From positions 62,001 to 126,000 of the forward strand of contig NZ_SWCJ01000009.1 in the NCBI RefSeq assembly GCF_005116665.1: 64,000 bases of DNA, written 5' to 3'. Shown here one piece after another: positions 27,875 through 36,276 of this stretch. Position 1 is the stretch's first letter. Each line of letters starts with the position of its first letter. The translations under genes were made by a program, and so were the position numbers. The DNA comes from Ferrimonas aestuarii. Lineage in GTDB: Bacteria; Pseudomonadota; Gammaproteobacteria; Enterobacterales; Shewanellaceae. The notes beneath the pieces are model-generated. The model was given only the letters and a program-made list of their open reading frames with translations, searched no databases and had not been told where the DNA came from.

Positions 27875-29605
27875 ATGCTGGGGCAAATTTGGGATAACTC
27901 TAAGATTTCACAGATGATACAGGTTGATACACTAGTCTCTCGTCACTTCCCTAACCTTCCAGCGCCAAAACTGGTAACCCCACTCCTCAAACGCTTAGTC
28001 AAAGAGCAGCAGTTTCACGATTTTGCGAAGCAGTATCCCGACTGTCGAGGGTTTGAGTTTGTCGATAAAGTTCTCGAATTTTTAAACTTTGACTGCCGCC
28101 TTGAGGCCCATCAGCTCGCCCAAATTCCTGCTTCAGGACGAGTGGTGATCATCGCCAATCATCCTATTGGCTCTCTGGATGGTTTGGGGCTATTGCAGCA
28201 AATTGGGCGGGTACGAAAAGATGTGCGTATCGTTGCCAATGTGGTTCTTAATGAACTCGAGCCTCTTACTCCGCTACTTTGTCCGGTTAACGTCTTTGAG
28301 CGAGCCGGCCGAAGCCAGTATCAATCCATTTGCCAGCATCTAGAGGACAACGGAGTGGTGATCTTCTTCCCCGCCGGTGAAGTTTCCAGACTTACGGCCA
28401 AGGGGGTAAAAGATGGAAGCTGGCGTAAGGGCTTTCTTCGGGCTGCCAAAGAGTGTCGAGCCCCGATCCTACCAATTCGAATCGAAGCAAAATGCTCCTG
28501 GTTGTTCTACGGGTTATCTAGCATTTACCGGCCCATAGGCACGGCAATGCTGGTTCAAGAGATGTTCAAGCTGCAGCATAAATCACTGATTATGCACGTA
28601 GGGGATCTCATTCCTAACTCGGCGATAGAGGCCTTAGATAGCCCCATGTCTGAGCAACTAACACTGTTCAAACAGCATCTTTATCGGCTTGGTACTCCTG
28701 AGAAAGGCTTACTGCCAACACACACCGCTATCGCTGACGCAGAGTGCAAAGATCAAATTGAAGCGCAGTTGGCTCAGAGTCAGTTATTGGGGCACACCGC
28801 CGATGGCATGCAGATCTTTGTTTACCAGGGCGGCCGACAATCGCCGCTCATGCGAGAGCTTGGCCGATGCCGGGAGCTGGCATTTCGAGCCGTTGGCGAA
28901 GGTAGCGGTAATAGCCGAGATCTCGATGCTTTTGATGACCACTATTTTCAGCTAATTCTCTGGAACCCCAGTAAGCGGCAAATTGTGGGCGCCTATCGAA
29001 TGGGCGATGCAGCAAAACCAAATAGCAAACTGTATAGCGCCACCTTGTTCCAATACTTACCGGGTATGACGCCCTATCTACACCAAGGCCTAGAATTGGG
29101 GCGCAGTTTCGTTATGCCAGAATATTGGGGAAAGCGAGCGCTGGACTCACTTTGGCAAGGCATTGGTGCGTTTCTGGCAGCTAATCCCCAGTATCGTTAC
29201 CTGTTTGGCGCAGTTTCTGTGTCTGCCCAGTTGCCTGTCGAAGCGAAAGATCTGCTTATCGGCTTTTATCAACGACACTTCTCACCACCCGCTAATGAAC
29301 CACAAAAAGCCAATCATCGAACCCCATATCAAAGCCGACTGACGCCTTTACAGCTAGAGTCGATATTCTGCGGCGACTACCAGTCCGATTTTAAAACGCT
29401 AAAACAACGATTAAAGCAGTTAGGAGTGACCGTTCCGACCCTCTATAAACAGTACGGCGAGCTGTGTGATAAAGGCGGCGTACAGTTTATCGACTTTGGC
29501 ATTGATCCCGACTTTTCAGACTGCATTGACGGGCTCGTCCTTATCGACACTCACAAGCTTAAATTGAAACGCCGCCGGCGCTACATCAGCCCTTATGTAC
29601 ATTAG
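27875..29605 (+). CDS. Bifunctional acyltransferase, OlsF-like (PlsC-type plus GNAT-type domains)
   Basis: The 576-residue protein fuses two acyltransferases. Residues about 70-270 form a PlsC/OlsA-like lysophospholipid acyltransferase domain with IANHPIGSLDG (the H-x4-D motif) and FFPAGEVSRL. Residues about 300-460 form a hemolysin/OlsB-like GNAT domain with LELGRSFVMPEYWGKRALD. This architecture is that of OlsF, which makes ornithine lipids in Serratia and relatives: one domain N-acylates ornithine and the other O-acylates the product. The substrate here is inferred. An internal ATG at codon 14 is an alternative start. It is monocistronic. Confidence 0.8.
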   Translation: MLGQIWDNSKISQMIQVDTLVSRHFPNLPAPKLVTPLLKRLVKEQQFHDFAKQYPDCRGFEFVDKVLEFLNFDCRLEAHQLAQIPASGRVVIIANHPIGSLDGLGLLQQIGRVRKDVRIVANVVLNELEPLTPLLCPVNVFERAGRSQYQSICQHLEDNGVVIFFPAGEVSRLTAKGVKDGSWRKGFLRAAKECRAPILPIRIEAKCSWLFYGLSSIYRPIGTAMLVQEMFKLQHKSLIMHVGDLIPNSAIEALDSPMSEQLTLFKQHLYRLGTPEKGLLPTHTAIADAECKDQIEAQLAQSQLLGHTADGMQIFVYQGGRQSPLMRELGRCRELAFRAVGEGSGNSRDLDAFDDHYFQLILWNPSKRQIVGAYRMGDAAKPNSKLYSATLFQYLPGMTPYLHQGLELGRSFVMPEYWGKRALDSLWQGIGAFLAANPQYRYLFGAVSVSAQLPVEAKDLLIGFYQRHFSPPANEPQKANHRTPYQSRLTPLQLESIFCGDYQSDFKTLKQRLKQLGVTVPTLYKQYGELCDKGGVQFIDFGIDPDFSDCIDGLVLIDTHKLKLKRRRRYISPYVH

Positions 29606-29651
29606 GGTTTTCTATTTGAGACGGCTTGAGAGCAACTATGCCGTCTCACGC

Positions 29652-30785
29652 TCAAAGCTCCTTGAGTAGTTCAAAGTAAAGCTGCTGCAATCGGTACAGC
29701 TCTTTTGCCTCAACACACTCATTGGCTTGATGGATTGTGGCATTGGGCAAACCTAACTCCACCACTTGGGCGCCAGCTTTTGCGAAAAAACGACCATCAG
29801 AGCTGCCGCCCGCACTTGAAAGTAACGGAAAACGCCCGCTGACCTTAATCACCGCCTGCTCAACCGCTCTGATCAAACTGTTGCCACTGTGCTCATTGCA
29901 GTAATACGCCTGACAATCTCGTCCCCATTCAATCTGGTAATTCACTCCACTTTGGGCAATAACCGATTCAATCTTATTTGCCACCGTTTGCGCATTAAAT
30001 CGATGGGAGTAGCGAACATTAAAACGCAGCGTCACACTGGATGCGGTAACGTTATCCAGCCAAGGAGAAGGCTCAATGCCGGTTATATGAAAGGCGGTTC
30101 CAGGTACGTCTTCGCAGCCTTGATCCCACTGTAAGCTCGCCAACTGATTACCTAGGGCGAGAGCTTGATGCAACAGGTTGTCGGCACTTCTCTGGTAGGC
30201 AACGTGACCCGCCTGCCCCCATAATTTGAGCTCTCCAGAGATGGCGCCTCGTCGCCCATTGCGGATGGTGTCGCCGCTGTGCAGTTTTGCTGTCGGCTCG
30301 CCCACCAACACCCAAGGCGGCAATTTCTGCCACAGGGCCAGATAATTGACGATGGAGCTCGAGCCAAACTCCGCTTCCCCCTCTTCATCGCTGGTCAGCA
30401 GCACCATCACCCCTTCTGGCACTTTGGGCAATTGCTCCAGCGCCGTGATAAAGGCGGCGATGGCTCCTTTCATATCAGCGATGCCACGGCCATATAAACG
30501 CCCGCCTTGTTCGGTCAATTGGAACGGCGAGAATTGCCAATGCTCTCCGGCAGGCACCACATCCGTATGCCCGGAAAACCCCAGTTTCGGCTTCCCAGGC
30601 ATGTAAGCCACAAGGTTACTGACCCCATGATGGCAAAGGTGCTCAATGGTAAACCCCATGGCTTTCAACCGAGCTGCAATATAGCGCTGGCACCCAGCAT
30701 CATCTGGCGTTACTGATTGACGCTGAATCAAGTTGGAGGCGCACTCAAATAGCGAGTCCGACTTGGTAAAAAGAGCCTGCTGCAT
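29652..30785 (-). CDS. dapE: Succinyl-diaminopimelate desuccinylase DapE
   Basis: DapE hydrolyses N-succinyl-LL-diaminopimelate in lysine and peptidoglycan precursor synthesis. The 377-residue protein is a two-zinc M20 peptidase-fold enzyme with SGHTDVVPAGEHW, RGIADMKGAIAAF, LLTSDEEGEAEFG and the C-terminal GGSSDGRFFA plus ATIHQANE motifs. Length and motifs match E. coli DapE. The reverse-strand neighbour 230 bp upstream is a DUF3820 gene, a common DapE neighbour in related genomes. Confidence 0.96.
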   Translation of the reverse strand: MQQALFTKSDSLFECASNLIQRQSVTPDDAGCQRYIAARLKAMGFTIEHLCHHGVSNLVAYMPGKPKLGFSGHTDVVPAGEHWQFSPFQLTEQGGRLYGRGIADMKGAIAAFITALEQLPKVPEGVMVLLTSDEEGEAEFGSSSIVNYLALWQKLPPWVLVGEPTAKLHSGDTIRNGRRGAISGELKLWGQAGHVAYQRSADNLLHQALALGNQLASLQWDQGCEDVPGTAFHITGIEPSPWLDNVTASSVTLRFNVRYSHRFNAQTVANKIESVIAQSGVNYQIEWGRDCQAYYCNEHSGNSLIRAVEQAVIKVSGRFPLLSSAGGSSDGRFFAKAGAQVVELGLPNATIHQANECVEAKELYRLQQLYFELLKEL

Positions 30786-31015
30786 TATCTGTCTCTGGTC
30801 GCTTTTTAGGGGGCAGCATCGCCTGCAGCAGTTACAACTTTATGACGGAATGAAGGCAAGCCCGCAGAGTTCTATGCAGCGACCTGTCACAAGCTAACCC
30901 TTTGCCATCATTGACAAGGCGAGAAATTACGGCCGCTTGAGTGAAGGGGATTTATGAATGGTCGAAACTGAATCATTGATGGAAGCAGAACCGTGTTTAT
31001 CAACAACCGCGTGAC

Positions 31016-31243
31016 TCAATAGCCACTGTCGTCAGGCTGTTTCAAGGGATTTAGGAGGTAGCCTAAGCCGTTGTGCTTAATCTCCAGCAGCTGTGCCAAC
31101 TTCTCCCCCAGCGCACCTTTAGGCCAGCCCTTATTTTGCATCCAGACCAGATAGGCGATAGGCAGCTCTGCCATGATTACGCCTTGATACTTGCCAAAGG
31201 GCATACGCTCAGTGGCTAATTCTCTTAACACTTGGGATTGCAT
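31016..31243 (-). CDS. DUF3820 family small protein
   Basis: This 75-residue protein contains [20 protein letters not shown], the hallmark of DUF3820 (PFGKYKG...LPxxYLxW). The family has structural similarity to nuclease-type folds but no proven function. It is divergent from queC and precedes dapE on the same strand. Confidence 0.85.
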   Translation of the reverse strand: MQSQVLRELATERMPFGKYQGVIMAELPIAYLVWMQNKGWPKGALGEKLAQLLEIKHNGLGYLLNPLKQPDDSGY

Positions 31244-31269
31244 TGGTTACCATGCCCACCTAAAACAAA

Positions 31270-31351
31270 ACGGGAATGATAAAGAGGTTACGGCCTCGGG
31301 TAAACCACGCAGTTGCGGCTTTCGCCACAACCCACAACCAGAATCTCCCGT
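31270..31351 (+). promoter_or_regulatory. Possible structured leader upstream of queC
   Basis: An outer stem ACGGGA/TCCCGT (31270-31275 with 31346-31351) encloses GAGG/CCTC (31284-31287 with 31294-31297) and GTTG-GGC/GCC-CAAC (31312-31319 with 31324-31331), so a three-way junction can be drawn about 44 nt before the queC start. I could not fit it to a known preQ1 aptamer. It may be chance folding. Confidence 0.3.
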
Positions 31352-31394
31352 GGAACACACACTCATCCTATTTGATGAAAACCGGAGTATTGGC

Positions 31395-32096
31395 ATGACA
31401 AAAGCCAAAGGCACCGCCGTTGTTGTATTTAGCGGCGGTCAAGATTCCACTACCTGTTTAGTTCAGGCTTTAGAGCAATTTGAGCAGGTGCACGCCATCA
31501 CTTTCGACTATGGTCAGCGCCACGTCAAAGAGATTGAAATCGCTCAAGCGCTTACCAAAAAGCTGGGCGTAACGCACAAGGTGATGGACGTTAGCTTATT
31601 GAATGAGCTCGCCATCTCCTCCCTAACCCGTGATGACATTGAAGTAGACGGCACTCTTTCTGAAAAGGGCGTACCGAACACCTTTGTGCCAGGGCGAAAC
31701 ATCTTGTTCCTCACCCTAGCGGGGATCTATGCCTATCAAGTAGGTGCCAGCACTGTCATCACCGGCGTTTGCGAAACCGACTATTCCGGTTATCCAGACT
31801 GCCGTAACGACTTCGTTAAAGCGCTAGAGAAAGCGCTGGTTTTAGGTATGGACCGAGAGCTAACGCTGTCCACGCCGCTAATGTGGCTGGATAAGGCGGA
31901 GACTTGGGCGTTAGCTGATCACTACAACGCTCTAGAGCTGGTTCGAGACCACACCCTGACCTGTTACAACGGCATTCAAGGGTTTGGTTGTGGCGAATGC
32001 CCAGCCTGTGAACTGCGCAGTCGTGGTTTAGAAAACTACTTGAACGACCGAGACGCCATTTTGGCGACCACTCGTGAGAAAGCTCAGCTTGGCTAA
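31395..32096 (+). CDS. queC: 7-cyano-7-deazaguanine synthase QueC
   Basis: QueC converts 7-carboxy-7-deazaguanine to preQ0 with ATP and ammonia, in queuosine biosynthesis. The start [19 protein letters not shown] is at 31395, preceded by CCGGAG; the frame runs 68 codons further upstream, but that part has no family similarity. The 233-residue protein has the PP-loop FSGGQDSTT and the zinc-binding cysteines in [15 protein letters not shown]. The rhombosortase gene overlaps its 3' end. Confidence 0.95.
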   Translation: MTKAKGTAVVVFSGGQDSTTCLVQALEQFEQVHAITFDYGQRHVKEIEIAQALTKKLGVTHKVMDVSLLNELAISSLTRDDIEVDGTLSEKGVPNTFVPGRNILFLTLAGIYAYQVGASTVITGVCETDYSGYPDCRNDFVKALEKALVLGMDRELTLSTPLMWLDKAETWALADHYNALELVRDHTLTCYNGIQGFGCGECPACELRSRGLENYLNDRDAILATTREKAQLG

Positions 32097-32691
32097 CAGC
32101 AAATGGGGATGGCCAAATAGGGATCAGCTGGCCATTCCGCTGACATTTAGCCTGATCATGGTTGCGCTCTACCTGCTGCCAGAGCTGCAAAGCACATTAA
32201 TATGGTCTCGAGAGGGCATGTCGCAACAGGAGTATTGGCGACTTATCAGTGGTCACTTCCTTCACAGCAACGGCTACCACCTACTGATGAACCTAGGGGG
32301 CGTTTGGCTGATGTTGGGGCTATTTCAGCCCTATTTCCACACCAAAAAGCTGCTGCTATTTAGCCTTGGGTGCTTACTGCTAATTAGCATAGGTATCTAT
32401 CTTTGGGTTCCCGCCACTTACTACTACGTAGGACTCAGCGCCCTGCTTCACAGCTGGTTTACCTATGGCGCAGTGAAAGAGTGGCAAACGGGCCAGAAAA
32501 TGGGCTTGTTGATGCTAATTGGCGTGATTGCAAAAGTGGCTTGGGAAAACACCATGGGCGCCAGTACCGAACTGGCGAGTCTTATAGATGCCAACGTGGC
32601 GGTTGAGGCTCACCTTTTGGGAGTCATCTCGGCTTTACTGCTGCTACTGCCAAGTACCATGAAAGCCAAGTTCAAACGAAGTTCTGCTTAA
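32074..32691 (+). CDS. rrtA: Rhombosortase (rhomboid-family intramembrane protease)
   Basis: The 205-residue protein starts at GTG 32074, inside the end of queC (23-bp overlap), or at a later TTG. It has about six membrane segments, the [21 protein letters not shown] block and the catalytic serine motif [11 protein letters not shown] (G-x-S), with the catalytic histidine probably the one in EAHLLG near the end. Rhombosortases process GlyGly-CTERM proteins exported by type II secretion and coupled to glycerophosphoethanolamine modification. No GlyGly-CTERM tail is visible on proteins in this window, so substrates are elsewhere. Confidence 0.85.
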   Translation: MRKLSLANSKWGWPNRDQLAIPLTFSLIMVALYLLPELQSTLIWSREGMSQQEYWRLISGHFLHSNGYHLLMNLGGVWLMLGLFQPYFHTKKLLLFSLGCLLLISIGIYLWVPATYYYVGLSALLHSWFTYGAVKEWQTGQKMGLLMLIGVIAKVAWENTMGASTELASLIDANVAVEAHLLGVISALLLLLPSTMKAKFKRSSA

Positions 32692-32749
32692 CACTCCGCT
32701 TGAAGTTCGATTTAAAATGAGAGGGGCTGCCATGGGGTGGTGGCTCTCC

Positions 32750-33427
32750 TTACCTCAAGTCTGAACGCACCACCACGGTGGTCCCTATCCAATCATGCAG
32801 CGCCCTGGCTTTGTTTGAGCACGCCGCCGTAATTGGGTTAGCGATCGTCCACCCTGCGCTCAGCAAACCAAGAATAAGATTGCTGGTAAAAATCGGGTCG
32901 GTTAAGTCCCATACCTTGTGATTGTCGATGTCCATGAAAAGGAACATCAGTAAACTAGACACACTGAAAAACAGGAATACCGATTCTCGAAGCAGTGACT
33001 GCCATAAACTGATTTTGGCCTCACTAACGACATCAACCACTTGAACCCTGAAAAGCCATTTCCCCAGAGTTTTCCCCAGCACGCCATGCATCAAGACAAA
33101 ATAGATTGAAGACTCAATCCCAGCCCAAGCCATCAACAGTTTATTTCCCCAATCAAACTCGATTCCTAACGCCAGAGCTTGAAGATTAAATAACCCTACA
33201 AGTAGCAGATAATCTACGAATAATGCCCCTAAGCGCCGCCAAAGGGTCTGATACTTTTGCTCGTTGTAGGCCTCAACCTTAGCCACTTTCAACGACTCAG
33301 GAGTATGAATACTGAGAAGATGCACTATCTCTCGATACTGTTCGGGGTTGGAGTCTTTATCAATCTTGTTTTTAGCATCAATAAGCTCGTCGTAGGTATA
33401 ACTATAAAAATCAGGCACTTGATTCAT
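32750..33427 (-). CDS. RDD family membrane protein
   Basis: The chosen start (complement 33425-33427, MNQVPDFYSYTYDEL) follows AAGGAGCC; a longer frame of 16 codons lacks a ribosome site. The 225-residue protein has a soluble N-terminal segment of about 65 residues, then RRLGALFVDYLLLVG (the RDD Arg and Asp pattern), three to four membrane segments, GKTLGKWLFRVQVVD and ALHDWIGTTVVV. RDD proteins are implicated in ion or small-molecule transport, but no function is assigned to this one. Confidence 0.8.
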   Translation of the reverse strand: MNQVPDFYSYTYDELIDAKNKIDKDSNPEQYREIVHLLSIHTPESLKVAKVEAYNEQKYQTLWRRLGALFVDYLLLVGLFNLQALALGIEFDWGNKLLMAWAGIESSIYFVLMHGVLGKTLGKWLFRVQVVDVVSEAKISLWQSLLRESVFLFFSVSSLLMFLFMDIDNHKVWDLTDPIFTSNLILGLLSAGWTIANPITAACSNKARALHDWIGTTVVVRSDLR

Positions 33428-33812
33428 AAATAAACGGCTCCTTGTCGCCTTTTCCAACCTCAACACCGATACCAACTAACATCAAAGCGAACACCTTTCT
33501 AAGCGCCTTCATCTGCAGGCCTTTATCAAGCGTGGCGCATCACCCTAAACCTTAACGCTGATGGTTAACCCAGCTAACACATGCCTTTCGCACTTTAATT
33601 CAGCTGACTCCTTTACAGCACGAAAAAACACATTCAATTGTTCCGATTAACGGCGATAATCAAACCCCTGCACTTTGGGTAAAATAATGTTCAAAATCAA
33701 TATCATGCACTCAAATCAATTATTGATTCTGCCCTACCGATTTGCAACAAAACCTGTTTACCTAAAGGGGCGACAAACTCGAACTCAACACCTAATCACG
33801 AATATGGTATCT
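33428..33812. other. Intergenic region, no gene recognised
   Basis: It holds AT-rich sequence between the RDD gene and the altered tRNA-Asn copies. Short reading frames here have no ribosome sites or recognisable products. I see no promoter that I would call. Confidence 0.5.
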
Positions 33813-33890
33813 GATACTGGACTTACACCCGCAACATATGCCGGTTTTAATACAGCCAGGCCACCGTTCTTCCGACGACGACAATTAAGG
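33813..33890 (-). pseudogene. Altered tRNA-Asn copy 2 (farthest from the promoter)
   Basis: Reverse-strand sequence matches tRNA-Asn in the D arm (GGTAGAACGGTGG type) and CATATG-T arm region, but the anticodon arm is replaced by a longer insert (complement around 33839-33860) and the 3' acceptor end is lost. It shares its unusual insert with copy 1. Confidence 0.65.
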
Positions 33891-33903
33891 AAGCTGAAAT
33901 GAC

Positions 33904-33931
33904 AAAAGCCCGCATCAAAGATGCGGGCTTT
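33904..33931 (-). terminator. Terminator after altered tRNA-Asn copy 1
   Basis: AAAGCCCGCATC/GATGCGGGCTTTT, identical to the one after the intact tRNA-Asn. Confidence 0.8.
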
Positions 33932-33938
33932 CTGGAAG

Positions 33939-34023
33939 TGGCTCCCCCTGCTGAACTTACACCCGCGACATATGCCGGTTTTAATACAGCCAGGCCACCG
34001 TTCTACCGACGACGACAATTAAG
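33939..34023 (-). pseudogene. Altered tRNA-Asn copy 1
   Basis: The 3' end matches tRNA-Asn (GGGGGAGCCA) and so do the D-arm and the CATATGTCGC segment, but the 5' acceptor strand no longer reads TCCCCC and the anticodon region carries an insert reading CTGTATTAAAACC in place of CTGTTAATCC. It cannot form a normal cloverleaf. Confidence 0.7.
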
Positions 34024-34037
34024 GAAACTGAAATGAC

Positions 34038-34065
34038 AAAAGCCCGCATCAAAGATGCGGGCTTT
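34038..34065 (-). terminator. Terminator of tRNA-Asn
   Basis: AAAGCCCGCATC, TTT loop, GATGCGGGCTTTT on the reverse strand, eight bases after the CCA end. Confidence 0.85.
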
Positions 34066-34072
34066 CTGAAGG

Positions 34073-34148
34073 TGGCTCCCCCTGCTGGACTTGAACCAGC
34101 GACATATGGATTAACAGTCCACCGTTCTACCGACTGAACTAAGGGGGA
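34073..34148 (-). tRNA. tRNA-Asn (GUU)
   Basis: 76 nt on the reverse strand: TCCCCCT acceptor, D arm with TTAGTTCAGTCGGTAGAA, anticodon GTT in GGACTGTTAATCC, T arm GGTTCAAGTCC and encoded CCA. Confidence 0.97.
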
Positions 34149-34237
34149 ATCGAATTTTGTAAGCTTTACTCTCTAAGCTTTACTCTCAATACAAATCCAA
34201 CAGATTCAACAACCTGCTTCGCTTGAGAACGGTGCGC

Positions 34238-34266
34238 ATATTAATCAGGGCAAAACGCACTGTCAA
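34238..34266 (-). promoter_or_regulatory. Promoter of tRNA-Asn
   Basis: On the reverse strand a consensus TTGACA (34266-34261), 17-bp spacer, TAATAT (34243-34238), then GCGCACCG, a GC-rich discriminator. Confidence 0.85.
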
Positions 34267-34646
34267 CCGTCCTACTGAATTTTATTAAAAGAAAGGTGCG
34301 ACTCAGCTGAACGACAGAGTTCACCACAAACGAACATAGCCAAAAAATAACCCAATTGATTTAATTGCTTACAAATAGAACTAATCCATTTGCTTTGTTC
34401 TCAATGGCACATAATCGTCTTGAACTAGTGCATTTTTCTGCAAGCGACTGGTTAAATCCTCCTAAGCTGGCGTATAGGTAAGTTAAACCTTATTCAATCT
34501 AAGTCTATGTCTTATATAAGAGTCTGCCGAATCAATGGAAATTACTCTACAATATGGGGATTACCGCGTAAGTGATGAATTTGTAAAAAACACAGCTTGG
34601 GGTATTGACATCCCCCTAGCTCGCGCCCTGATTGGCCTTACAAGTT

Positions 34647-34738
34647 TTATCCACTGTTTTTGTGGATAACTGTGTTAATTAAGATGTGTTAGCTCGCTAC
34701 AATGCCCGTAATGACGGGGTTTGCTTTGCTTATCCACG
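34647..34738. promoter_or_regulatory. Cluster of three DnaA boxes (candidate DARS element)
   Basis: TTATCCACT at 34647-34655 (plus), a perfect TTATCCACA on the reverse strand at 34661-34669, and TTATCCACG at 34730-34738 (plus). The first two face each other across 5 bp. E. coli DARS1, which regenerates ATP-DnaA, lies in the intergenic region directly next to uvrB and has a three-box core; here uvrB is two genes away. Function is inferred. Confidence 0.55.
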
Positions 34739-34767
34739 ACATCAGCACAATAATCGATGCTATTGTA

Positions 34768-34780
34768 AATCAATCAGTTA
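34768..34780 (+). promoter_or_regulatory. Candidate IHF binding site
   Basis: AATCAATCAGTTA fits WATCAANNNNTTR at every position and lies 29 bp from the third DnaA box. Confidence 0.5.
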
Positions 34781-34920
34781 GCGTTATTATTTCATTACAG
34801 ACTCATTAGAGCTAAATCACATAACTTGATTAAGTTGATGAATTAATGTTCTGTGCATTATTTCCCACATAACGTGCTAAACATGCCCAATTTGAAAGAT
34901 TTACCACTATAGGAGGCCGA

Positions 34921-36276
34921 GTGAGCCGCTCATCAGTCCATGATCTCACCCAAGGAGACGTTCGCAGTCAGTTGTGGCGAATGACTTGGCCTATGCTCAT
35001 CGCCATGTTGATGATGATGACGTTCAATTTCGTGGACGCTTATTTTGTCAGTTTACTTGGCACCAAAGAGCTGGCGGCATTCAGTTTCACCTTCCCAGTA
35101 ACCTTCACCGTAATCAGCTTGATGATTGGCCTTGGCATCGGCACTTCAGCCACAGTGGCAAACAGTCAGGGTAAAGGGGATAGCCTACTTGCCAAACACC
35201 AAGGTGGGGTCGCAGTGGCCATCTCTGCCATTTTGGTCATCCTACTGTGCATACTCGTGTATCTGCTGCATGACCCGATCTTTCTGTTGATTGGCGCAGA
35301 GGAGTCCACCCTGCCGCTGATCGCCAACTTCATGAATACTTGGCTTGCCGGGGCGGTGTTTGTGACCTTTCCTATGGTGGGCAACGCCGTACTTCGCGCC
35401 AATGGCAACACTCGAATTCCTAGCATCGTCATGGCCACCAGTGCCGCCATCAACGTGGTACTGGATCCTCTGTTCATTTTTGGTTTGGGTCCGATTCCAG
35501 CCATGGGGCTTCAGGGCGCAGCCTTGGCAACGGTAATAGCCTACGCCGTTAGCTCCTTCATCATCCTTAAGATGTTCAACGACATGGAGGCAGTTTCTTG
35601 GACTTCCAGCTGGAAGTGTCGCTGGCAAGCCACCAAGACCATCTTTAAGATCGCCCTGCCCGCCTCTGGCTCAAACATGTTAACGCCGATGGCAATGGCA
35701 GGCATGACCGCCATTGTTGCCCAATATGGCGAAGCCGCCGTCGCCGCTTTTGGTGTTGGCGGCCGCCTGGAGTCTTTGGTTACCCTCGTGATCCTAACCT
35801 TGTCGATGACACTGCCGCCGTTCATCAGCCAGAACTTTGCCGCAGGACGTCACGACCGCGTTCGCAGCGCCTACCGAGGCACCATTAAATTTATCATCGC
35901 CTTTCAGGCGCTGGTTTACTTGCTATTGCTGCTCAGTGCCAAGCTGATTGGTGAAGCCTTTGGTCAGGACGCTGAGGTGGCAGAGATCATTACCATGTTG
36001 GTGATGATTTTACCCATCGCCTACGGCGCTCAAGGGGTGGTGATTTTGTCCAACTCAAGCCTAAATGCGCTGCACAAACCGATGAGCGCTCTAGGCCTGA
36101 ATTTAGTGCGACTGTTCTTGATGTACCTGCCTCTGGCGTTCATCGGTGGTAAGATTGGCGGTCTCAATGGCGTCTTCATTGGGGCGGCCATTGCCAATAT
36201 CGGTACCGCCGTCATCGCATGGCGCTTTGTCACCAGCCAGCTGTGTCCAGAGGAAGTAAATGAGCCGTCCGTTTAA
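34921..36276 (+). CDS. MATE family efflux transporter
   Basis: The GTG start follows TAGGAGGCCGA. The 451-residue protein has 12 predicted membrane segments in two MatE halves. The N-terminal half begins [20 protein letters not shown] and has [17 protein letters not shown]; the second half has [23 protein letters not shown] pumps export drugs or cationic dyes using sodium or proton gradients; the substrate here is unknown. The 3' end overlaps uvrB by 17 bp, so the pump and the DNA-repair gene share a transcript. Confidence 0.92.
   Translation: MSRSSVHDLTQGDVRSQLWRMTWPMLIAMLMMMTFNFVDAYFVSLLGTKELAAFSFTFPVTFTVISLMIGLGIGTSATVANSQGKGDSLLAKHQGGVAVAISAILVILLCILVYLLHDPIFLLIGAEESTLPLIANFMNTWLAGAVFVTFPMVGNAVLRANGNTRIPSIVMATSAAINVVLDPLFIFGLGPIPAMGLQGAALATVIAYAVSSFIILKMFNDMEAVSWTSSWKCRWQATKTIFKIALPASGSNMLTPMAMAGMTAIVAQYGEAAVAAFGVGGRLESLVTLVILTLSMTLPPFISQNFAAGRHDRVRSAYRGTIKFIIAFQALVYLLLLLSAKLIGEAFGQDAEVAEIITMLVMILPIAYGAQGVVILSNSSLNALHKPMSALGLNLVRLFLMYLPLAFIGGKIGGLNGVFIGAAIANIGTAVIAWRFVTSQLCPEEVNEPSV

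Larger units (their letters stand above)
34267..34920. other. Long AT-rich intergenic region before the MATE gene
   Basis: About 650 bp without a plausible gene, clearly more AT-rich than its surroundings. It contains the DnaA-box cluster and the IHF-type site described separately. It ends with TAGGAGG before the MATE start. Confidence 0.6.

Noticed and set aside
31270..31394. preQ1 riboswitch upstream of queC
   Set aside because: AGAGGTTACGG resembles the start of preQ1-I, but the A-rich tail and the closing ACCCT pairing are missing.
33675..34018. Reading frames 33675-33902 (plus) and 33785-34018 (minus)
   Set aside because: They cover the altered tRNA-Asn copies and their terminators; no ribosome site or coding signal.
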